A stretch of 64,000 nt of DNA, from contig CACRSC010000102.1 of assembly GCA_902651635.1 (NCBI GenBank), positions 83,805 through 147,804 on the forward strand. Direction: 5' to 3'. How positions within the stretch are numbered: the first letter of the stretch is position 1; each line of letters begins with the position of its first letter. The notes under the pieces are model-generated. The model was not told where the DNA came from and did no database searches. It worked only from the letters and a program-made list of their open reading frames with translations. Position numbers and translations under genes: made by a program. The DNA is from Mastigamoeba balamuthi (taxonomy: Eukaryota > Evosea > Mastigamoebida > Mastigamoebidae). Of the stretch, positions 33,201-41,171 are shown one piece after another.

Positions 33201-34575
33201 CGCCCAGTTTCTCGACGCTGACGTCCGGACTGGAGCCCACGGATCTCGTGAAGTTGCTCAACGACATTGTGACGCCGTTGGACCAGCTCTGCTTCGTTTA
33301 CGGGATAGAGAAAGTGAAAACGATCGGAGATGTACGCCAAAGGGCATTCGCATTTACTTCCCCAGATTCTCAATTGATTGCACGGACAGGCCTACATGGC
33401 GGTGTGCGGTGTGCCCAGCGAGTGCAAGGACCACGCGATCCGCATGGTGGAGTTCGCCATCGCCGCGATGCAGAGCCTCGACAGGGTGAACGAGAAGCGA
33501 AAACAGAGCAACCAGCCCCTTCTCGTCTTCCGCATCGGCATCAACAGCGGCAGCTGCGTCGCCGGCGTCATTGGCACGAAGAAGTTCGCCTTCGAGTGCG
33601 TAGTTCTCGCGTCGCCCTGTAGCAGCAGCAGCGACTGACATAAGTCGGTGGCAGCGTGTGGGGAGACACTGTAAACGTAGCTAGCAGGATGGAGAGCTCG
33701 GGCATCCCTGGGCGAATTCAGATGAGCCTCGAGACCAGGAACCAAATCGGAGAGCGGTTTGACATCGAGTCCAGGGGCCAGATCTTCATCAAGGGCAAGG
33801 GAATGCAGGTGGGACCCACCCATCCATGGAGGTTTCCACAATTCGAGTTGTGTCAGATGAACTTCATTTATGTTTCAGTATGGGATGAATTCGAGAAAAA
33901 GACATTTGAATCGGAATAATGTGATGCGCCATCTGGGCAGACTCAATCTGTCAGTTGAGACTTAAGAAAGAGAGACAGTGACTCACATCTCGTGGTCTTC
34001 AGGAGTCGTTCTTGATTGCCCAGGATCAGGCGCAGACAGGGCCCATGCTGCACCGCGAGTCGTCGACGATGGCAGCGCGCATGAGCCGAGTCAAGATGAA
34101 GCTGGCCAGGAACAGGAGCAAGCAGGGCTCGCTGCAGAACTTCAAGGCCATCTTCACCAAGCAGAAGGTCGGGTCGGGGCTCTCAGTGTCGTCGCTGGCC
34201 CAGTCGGACGACCTCAACGAGCCCTCCGAGTCCACAGCAGCTGCAGCGATCAAGGAGTCCGACTCGGACGCGGACTCTGGCGCAGAGGCAGCGCAGGACA
34301 CGGAGCGGGAGAGGCGGAGGGCCAGGGAGGAGGCTGTGGTGACCACTACGTTCCCCCTGGCCTCGCCAGTGCCCACGCCGGCGCCCCACGCCCACGCCGC
34401 GCACGTGGCCGACGTCGTGGTCGCTGCCGTCGTCGCCGTCGTGGCACCGGCTGCTGCTGTTGCGGCGGAGACCGCGGGGGAGCAGCAGCAGCAGCAGCCC
34501 GTGCCGCCCCAGCAGCAGTCCGAGTCGCCGCAGTCCCTGGCCATCGGGGGCCTCGATAACCTGTCCGTATCATAG
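27267..34575 (+). CDS. Tmc-type (tiny macrocysts) membrane protein with PAS and adenylate cyclase domains
   Basis: Very large multi-exon receptor-like cyclase. First exon from 27267 (MRKQQEGESESAAAMQASLL), followed by many membrane segments (for example 27,660-27,780, 27,900-27,960, 28,150-28,260, 28,330-28,480). The Tmc signature region is 28,500-29,030 (MFLADIRRDNRRAMAVVQGG; KKRLVDLWSRLGSRKK) and 29,200-29,560. A TM plus long helical ectodomain lies at 29,600-30,340, more TMs follow to 32,520, a PAS domain at about 32,620-32,970 (DAVVVASEAGQVEMMNPAAE), a signalling helix, then one class III cyclase domain from 33,060 to about 33,900. The purine-selecting residues read as adenylate cyclase: Lys in EKVKTIGDAYMA (split by the intron 33332-33389) and Asp in KKFAFDVWGDTVNVASRM (split by an intron). 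The first metal-site position reads CLFANVA, with Asn for the usual Asp. The C-terminus (34,000-34,575) is low-complexity and Gln/Ala-rich. Part of the middle is duplicated by an assembly join (see 30,358-32,225). Exon borders are mostly not itemised here. Confidence 0.8.
30358..32225. other. Duplicated segment around a single-N assembly join
   Basis: Sequence 30,358-31,264 and 31,266-32,225 are diverged copies of the same exons and introns of the cyclase gene (for example TGCCTGGTGGTCACAGCTGCC, CTCCGAGCCATGTACGCCGCC and GTGGGCACCGCAGTGGCCGT in both). The single N at 31,265 lies exactly where copy one stops (GCCATGTTCGCCGA) and copy two begins (TCAGTGCGC). Copy two then continues past that point as GCCATGTTCGCCGAGTCGG. 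This is what two overlapping contigs or alleles joined without merging would give. The predicted protein therefore probably carries one extra, artificial set of segments. Confidence 0.85.
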
Positions 34576-36599
34576 AAACACGCAGCACTTGCCATACTAA
34601 CGCCTTCCCAAAGAGGAAACAATTAACAGAGGTCGCTGACCAGGTTTTGATAGCTGCATGCTCCGTTTTATATCTTTCCGTGGGTGCCTGCTTCCCCCAA
34701 CCATTCCGGACCTTTATTTGGTTGTTCAACTGGATGGAATCGGCAAATAACTCATTGGGGATGAGTAATTACTCACCCTAGTTGGCCGATTTGAACAATT
34801 TAAATAATCCTTGATGAAAATGAAAAACCATCATTCTCGTTTGTAACCTGCTCCAACTCTGAAAGATCACGCCATAAAACGATATTTGGAAGTCTGAGAA
34901 TGAGTCACAGTGGTAGTGGCTCGGATATCTCCCTGTGTACCCCCCATTATCAGTGAACCTTAGGATCTTCGTATTGTGCACTTTTCACTGAGCTGTGATT
35001 GTGCTGACATCGTGTGATTGAGTCTTTCCCTTCAACCTGCTTACAATACTCTGACTTGCCTCTTTTCGTTCTGCATGATCACCAGTGTTTTGGCGCCAGA
35101 AGGAACACAACTTCATTCACTGGGAACAGGAAGACCTGCCTGAGCAGTACTTACGGCAGTTGAACCACTTCTGGACCAGCCTCTCCATGGATAACTGCTC
35201 AGTGCACATATTCTTAAGGATAATGTGCAGATAGATGACACTGACACAGCTCATGTACCCTAAGTTAAGAATAAGAGCTTAATACTATGGATGACAATCA
35301 CAAATACCACAGACATGCATCTTCTCTGCCTGCATCATCTTTAGCCAGTCCGTGTACATGATGACAGCATCATCAGAATGATGAACTGTGATGTCAGCCT
35401 ACCATCTCAGAATGCATCACGTGACAGGTCTTAAAGGAAACTCTCATCTTGCATTTCATCAGACGGAATTCTTACCATGTAGAACCACCTCTTTCATGCT
35501 AAAGGAAATTCCTTTCTGTTCTTTAACAAGCTGGTCAAACTTGGTGTTTTATTATCTGCAACTTGATCTCTGAGAAATTCACATACCTTTACTACCTGGA
35601 AATTGGCTAAATAACAAAGGGTAAGGTAAGCAGTGCACTCTCATGGTGCTTGGGACCAAGTCCAGTCAGAGCCAGTGCCTGTGGTTTTTCAGTAGATTCT
35701 TATGTGATCAAGTGCTGAAGTACATCAGTTATTATGTGATCAAGTTTTAGATGCTGTGTGCTCTGGCTTTCAAGTGAGTGGTATTAGGAAGAGCTGCAGC
35801 TGACACTGCAGTGAACTGTAAATGCCCCTGCTGCAGGAATGTACTCACAGCATCCTGATCAAATCAGTTCCAGTTGGTCTGGTAGTACAGCACAAAATAC
35901 CCAGGACAGAAGATGAAGAAGATGGACCTAGCAGAGTCTGACTACTGCTGGCCCAGTTGTGAGCACAGAAGCAGCACCTGAATACCCTGATTCTCCTCTG
36001 CCCTTGTTATTGCCCAGAATGCCTGATGCATTCCTCGAACTTCAGAGGATCCTCTGAAAGCAACAACAGATCATAGAACAACTGAATCTCAGATGCAATG
36101 ACCATCTGAGTGTACTCTGAATGTTAAGGGGCACTAGAACGAACAATCAGTTTCCTGCTCAGCATTAATTTCATAATACTTACCAACAGTTCAAAGAGCT
36201 CATTTGGTAACACTGCAGAAAGGCAGTTGCTGGTCAATGGAACAGAGTAATGTTGTGCAATGAGCTGGTTGAAATACCACAGAAGTTACAATGTTGCATT
36301 CAGATATGAGTGTTAATTCAGAATGGATTTAAAGCCATTTTCAAGAAGGAAGGCAGCCAGAGATTGCCTTTCTCTGTCAGTGGCTTTTTCAGATCAGAAC
36401 CCTCTTTCTCATATCCCTGCTACATTTGTAAGACAGAGAGATAGGCAGTGAGATTTGTGCAAAGATGAACCCATGGAAGTCCAGAACAAGCACTAGGGAA
36501 GATGAGGTCCTTGAGTAAGTTAACTCACCTTACAACTGGTATTCACAATCATACAACAACGTTGAATGGGAGTGATTTGAGTGTTTTCGACTCTTGCAA
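34576..36599. other. A+T-rich, CpG-poor gene desert
   Basis: About 2 kb with no convincing coding region on either strand. Composition changes sharply: A+T is near 57-60 percent by eye, CpG is scarce, and TG/CA are abundant, against CpG-rich flanks. No TIR, target duplication or transposase piece was seen. It could be an old, methylation-decayed mobile element or simply a neutral spacer. Foreign contamination was considered because the composition is vertebrate-like, but the border with flanking DNA is gradual. Confidence 0.5.
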
Positions 36600-36807
36600 C
36601 TGGAGATGTGACTGCACACCAGCGAGATTTCCCGAAAATGGAATCTCGCCTTGAGATTCAAGAAATCACCGCGATTTCGGTATCTAGATATCTCCGCTTC
36701 CCTATTGCCGATACCGGCAAACACAGATTTCCGCGAACTCTGCGCAGAGCCCTGCGCAGGCGCACTTCTCTCCCGCGCCCTCCCCCGCCCCCCCGCGCGC
36801 CCCCCGC
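36600..36807 (+). promoter_or_regulatory. 5' flank of the pseudokinase gene
   Basis: Between the desert and the start codon is a cluster of short inverted words: GAGATTTCCCG, GGAATCTCG, GAGATTC, CGATTTCGG, TATCTAGATATCTCC, CGATACCGG and GATTTCCGCG. The style matches other 5' flanks in the window. Promoter or leader role is inference. Confidence 0.35.
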
Positions 36808-38158
36808 ATGGCCTCGGCCCCCGCCGCGCCCCCCGCGGACCCCGCGGCCCCCGCCCCGGCCCCCGCCGCCCCTCTGGCGCGCGCCGTGACGTCGCTGGCG
36901 GCGCTGGCGCGGACCGTCGCCGACTACCCGCTGTGGCTGCTCTCCTCTGCGCCCTCGCCCCGCTGCCGCGAGTCCGCGCGGGCCCTGGGCGCCCCCGCGC
37001 CCCTCGGGGACTACGAGGCGCTCGAGCGCAGGGGCCTGGGCCTCGGCAGCGTCGTCCAGCGCGCGCTGCTGCGCGGGCCGCTGGGCCTCGGCGCCCGCAG
37101 GGAAGTCGCCCTCAAGCGCAAGCAGCTGCCGCGCCCGGGCGCCGGTTCCGGCGACGGCGGCCGCCGCGGCTGCGTCGTGCGGCAGGCCAGGGAGGCGGCC
37201 GTGCTCGCGGCTGCCGGGTGCCGCTCGGTTCTGCGGCTGAACCGCATCGTGACTGTGCCCGCCCGCGACGAGCTCGTCCTCGAGGTCCGCTCTCCGCGCC
37301 GCGTCTCGCGGGCACGTGCGCCTCGCGGGCAACGGCTCCGGCGCCGCGTGCCGCACGCCTGGGCTGTCCCCTGCGCGTGCTGCCCGGCGCCGGCCGCGCC
37401 CGCGACGCCCGTGCCGAGGGGCGCAGCGGGTCTCTGACTGCTCCCCGCCACCCGCGCAGGTGCCGTACTACGAGTGGGACCTCGACTATCTGCTGCGCTC
37501 GGGGCTCGCGCGCGGGGGCCCGCACGCACGCAGCGTGCTGGCGCAGGTGCTGGGGGCCCTGGCGCACCTGCACGCGCTGGGCCTGGCGCACCGCGACGTG
37601 CGGCCGTCGAGCCTGCTCTGCGCCTCGCTGCCCTCGGGCCCCGCGCCCTCGCAGTTCCCGCGCCTCGTCCTCGCGGGCCTCTCGCACGCCGTGGGCGCCT
37701 CGGACGCAGCCCCGCCGCCGCCCGCGAGCAGGTACCAGTCCCCAGAGGCCGTCGCGTGCGCCGGCCGCCCGCTGGTCCGCGGCGACTGGACGCAGGGCGA
37801 CGTGTGGTCCGCGGGAGTCGTCGCTGCCGAAGTCCTGGCGGGGGCGCCGCTGTTCAGCGCTGAGACCCTCGCGGAGCTCGCCGAGGGCCGCGGGGCCATG
37901 CCGGCCATCGAGGCCGACGAGGGCGACGAGGACCTGGCGCGGCTGGTGGCCTCGCTGCTCGTCGCGAGGCAGCGCAGGCCCACGGCGGCGCAGGCGCTGG
38001 CGCACAGCGCGCTCGCGGGCGTCGCGGGCGCCGAGGGCGAGGGCCCCAGCAGCAGCGACGCGCGGCAGCAGCAGCTGAGGGGCCGCAGGGTCGTCGACTG
38101 CTCCGACGCGGCCGTCTGGGCGTTCCTCGAGGCGCAGGGCCTCGCCGACGTGATCTGA
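36808..38158 (+). CDS. Protein pseudokinase (kinase fold, DFG lost)
   Basis: Two exons, 36808-37284 and 37460-38158, keep frame; 391 residues. The N-terminus is Pro/Ala-rich (to residue about 30), then a helical segment. The kinase fold starts near residue 70: a weak glycine loop (LGLGSVVQRALLRG), EVALKRKQL with the usual lysine, LVLEVPYYEWDLDYLL (hinge, formed across the intron), HRDVRPSSLL (HRD kept, but Lys and Asn of HRDxKxxN are Arg and Ser), LVLAGLSHAVG where DFG is expected, RYQSPEAV in place of APE, GDVWSAGVVAAEVLAGAPLF, and RRPTAAQALAHSAL. With DFG and the catalytic-loop Asn missing it is probably a scaffold or allosteric regulator. The tail (VVDCSDAAVWAFLEAQGLAD) is short. Part of exon 2 reappears as a fragment at 53.4 kb, and the 3' flank at 47.2 kb. 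Confidence 0.85.
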
Positions 38159-38507
38159 GGCGGCGCCTCTGCTCTCCCCCTGTGCACAAAAGATGATCAA
38201 TTGATTTAACCTGTATTCCGGCGGGTCCGTCTGCGCGGTTGTGGGGGTCGAGGGGAGCGGGGCAGCAAGGGCCAACGACAAGAGGATGGCGCGTGGCTTC
38301 TGGGACAGCAGCTGTTCTGGTCTGTGCAGGGGCTGCAGGGGCCCAGTGTGTTGCCTCTCGACCGCGAGCTGCGAAGGAATCACTCGCGGATCGGACACAC
38401 GGCAATCACCTTCTTGATGGAAAAACGGAGATCAAAAACGTAGAGACCTCAGACCCCTCTCATACCTCACTCACATTGTCAGTCGTCCGTCCCTCCCCCT
38501 CTCCATC
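38159..38507. other. 3' flank of pseudokinase, also found as a decayed copy
   Basis: No gene. Bases 38,192-38,290 (from GATCAATTGATTTAAC through GAGCGGGGCAGCAAGGGC) are copied at 47,170-47,268 with mostly C-to-T/G-to-A changes. From about 38,388 (GGCAATCACCTTC) the sequence matches the left outer flank of the palindromic TIR pair near 49,767, so the mobile unit may start before the TIR proper. Confidence 0.5.
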
Positions 38508-40420
38508 TAGCTTTGTTGGTTGTATTGCGGTTGTGTTGTCATCTGTGCAGTGGTTTGCCTCAATTCTGGGCCCTTGTGGAGGGCCCTGCTGCTGTGCTTT
38601 GGCTGTGCGTCTCGGTTTGGCAGCTCCCCTTTGGCCCTGGCCCCCTCACGCTCTCTTTCTCGCCCCTCGAGGGGGGAGGAGGCGGAGGAGGAGGTCCAGG
38701 GAGGGGGGGCATCCGAAGTGTCCGCACGCCGGCAGCTCGTGTGGCCAGCCAGCTGTGTGTTGACAGCTTTGCGTGCTGGTGTCAATGTGTGTGGGGTGGC
38801 TTGTGTTTGGCGCTCCCTCTCTCCCGGGCTGGTGCCCGTTCGAGACGCTGCCGGGGCTACCACCACGCCCCAGGCAATCTCCGTATTACTCGGAAATTTG
38901 TCGGCCATGTTTGCAGCCACACACAAGCGATTATGGGTCCTCAACGTTGCGAAACCTAGGCTTGAATTCTGCGGAACCCCGAAAGAACGAGGTCGACGAC
39001 GCAAGCGCCCGCGACAGCACCGAGTCGACGGCGACGGCACCAGCGCGCTCAGCTGCTGCAGCGCCTGCAGCGCGAGCTGCTGCTGCGGCGAGGACGCGTG
39101 CCAGCTGTGCGTGCCCTTGGGCGACTCGGTCGCGTGCGGCGAGCGGTGCGAGAGCGCCTCGGTGCTGAGCCTGCAGCCGCTGCGCGAGTCCGAGTCCGCC
39201 CCGCGCCTGCTCTCGGCGGCGTGCATCTCGGGCGTCCTGGGCGAGCCCTGCTCGGGCGACACGCTGCTCTTGTCGCGAGGGGCGTCTCGGGCGGCGCCGG
39301 CGACAGCGCCAGCCCCTTGGCGTCGGACGACGCGGCGCCGCCGCAGCCGCTCGAGGGCACCGCGGTGCTCGCCGAGGTGGCCGCGCCGGCTGCGCGCAGC
39401 ACGGGGAACGTGCGGGTGGGCCACACGGCGGCATCGGACGACGTGGGAGCGCAGAGTACGAGCTCCATTTGCTCTGGGGCGCGAAATCAATTGAATGCGT
39501 AATAGGGAAAACGTGGTCAATCAAAACGCTCCCCGGTGCTCTTCGGGGGTGGTCCGAGGGGGCTTCACACGCCACCATCCCGCCAGCCGCAGCATTGTGC
39601 TCTGCATGCCCCCCATTCTCTGCCTCCAGAAGGTGCGGCGCGTTAACGGGCATTGCTGTATGGTCGTATGGTCGCGAACAGCACAGAGTACAATAGCCTG
39701 TGCAAGCACAACCACTGTGAGGTGGGTTGGGATCACGGGGCGGCAGCGGCCTGGCCGCCAGCATGTGAACACCCCGCAGACTTAGATTTTTTGTCCGCAC
39801 ATCACTCAATTGTTCCTCACACGAGAAAAATATCGGCCCATTCTGAGGTGCTTTGCTGGCGCACTGGGCACAAACTCCAACAGGACAACGCACAGGGGCC
39901 TCGCGCTGCTGCTGATTGGCACGTCACGTGAATGTGTAAAGAAAAGAGGGCAACACAACAAAGCGAAGTACTTGGTGACCCATAATCGCTGGTGTGTGGC
40001 TGCAAACATGGCCGACAAATTTCCGAAAAATGCAGAGGAATTGCCTGGGGCGTGGTGGTAGCCCCGGCAGCGTCTCGAACGGGCACCAGCCCGGGAGAGA
40101 GGGAGCGCCAAACACAAGCCACCCCACACACATTGACACCAGCACGCAAAGCTGTCAACACACAGCTGGCTGGCCACACGAGCTGCCGGCGTGCGGACAC
40201 TTCGGATGCCCCCCCTCCCTGGACCTCCTCCTCCGCCTCCTCCCCCCTCGAGGGGCGAGAAAGAGAGCGTGAGGGGGCCAGGGCCAAAGGGGAGCTGCCA
40301 AACCGAGACGCACAGCCAAAGCACAGCAGCAGGGCCCTCCACAAGGGCCCAGAATTGAGGCAAACCACTGCACAGATGACAACACAACCTCACAAGACTA
40401 CCAACAAAGCTAGATTGGAG
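38508..40420. mobile_element. TIR element 2, carrying a copied piece of the RhoGEF gene
   Basis: A compact 1.9-kb element. TIRs at 38,508-38,941 and 39,977-40,420 (about 440 bases, inverted, highly similar). The inside is not transposase: 38,986-39,422 matches RhoGEF bases 10,747-11,218 (the Ser-rich tail) at very high identity, for example 24-40-base identical runs around CTGCTCTCGGCGGCGTGCAT and GACGACGCGGCGCCGCCGCA. It is followed by GGGGCGCGAAATCAATTGAA, which also occurs in RhoGEF intron 12303-12437. The remaining 39,500-39,976 is element sequence of unknown origin. The copied piece has small insertions/deletions relative to the gene, so it is unlikely to encode the same protein. The pattern is that of Pack-type (gene-capturing) DNA transposons; the superfamily cannot be named without a transposase. 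Confidence 0.8.
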
Positions 40421-40900
40421 AGGGGGAGGGATAACGGACTGGTTGAATGTGAGAGAATACTGGAAGGGGGATTGGGGAGAACGACTGTGTGGGAAAGCCA
40501 CCTCGTAGAATTACGTGAGGGTCGTCTCCATTTTAAAGCTCAGTGGCATATTCCCGTCGTACAATTACGTGAGGGTCTCTTCTCCTTTAAAAGCTCAGTG
40601 GCGTATTTGGCGCCAAGAGCTGGGACACGATAGTCATCAGTAACAACAAGACGTGCATAACACTGGCACCACGGCCCTATCTATGTCCTTGTGTATGACC
40701 AAGGCAGTTCGAATACAATGAAGGCATGAGGTCTGCATCTCCTGCTGATTCACTCATAATGGTCATAACAAGATTCACACCAGCCATTTTTGGGTTTCCC
40801 CCCTTTACACCCAGAGATGAGCACGCACATGGTGCCAGATGTTCATTTCGTAAAAGGCGATGGTGGAGAAGAGGTGTGCAGAGGTGGTCATCAGGCGTTG
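40421..40900. other. Right flank shared with 53.0-53.2 kb
   Basis: Bases about 40,480-40,740 match 53,020-53,180 (shared GGCGCCAAGAGCTGGGAC and CGATAGTCATCA; CAATGAAGG.A.GAGGTC). Two near-identical 45-base units occur here (GTA.AATTACGTGAGGGTC...TTTAAA.GCTCAGTGGC near 40,505 and 40,560). The mobile unit therefore may extend beyond the TIRs as drawn, to about 40.74 kb. No gene is seen. Confidence 0.55.
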
Positions 40901-41024
40901 GATGTTCTGTCTGCGGGTCCAGCTGGCAGAAGCTGACAAAGAGGCCTCTGATTGAAGTGTCACATCCACTGCAATCAGAGGCCTCTTTGTCAGCTGCCAG
41001 CTGGACCCGCAGACAGATCATCAA
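40901..41024. repeat. Long hairpin (about 54-base arms)
   Basis: The left arm 40,901-40,954 (through CTGTCTGCGGGTCCAGCTGG to AGAGGCCTCTGATTG) is followed by a 17-base loop and an almost perfect inverted copy to 41,024. Only one or two mismatches or bulges are visible. An RNA from here would fold into a strong stem; a small foldback element is also possible. Confidence 0.8.
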
Positions 41025-41171
41025 GGTGCAACTGCCACAATCTCTACCCACGGACCCTCTTAAACTCTTCCATCACCAGCTTCGTTTATGAGGGCCCCCT
41101 GCTCTTCGACACACATACTGGGATACATGTGACCGAACTCGAGGCCACAGCACAGTACTGCTTCAGCAGCA

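Noticed and set aside
34576-36599. Vertebrate contamination
   Set aside because: Composition is suggestive but no repeat or gene of vertebrate type was recognised and the edges are gradual; kept as an open question in the findings.
40901-41024. CRISPR-like or tandem repeat array
   Set aside because: It is one inverted repeat, not regularly spaced direct repeats; no CRISPR array is present in the window.
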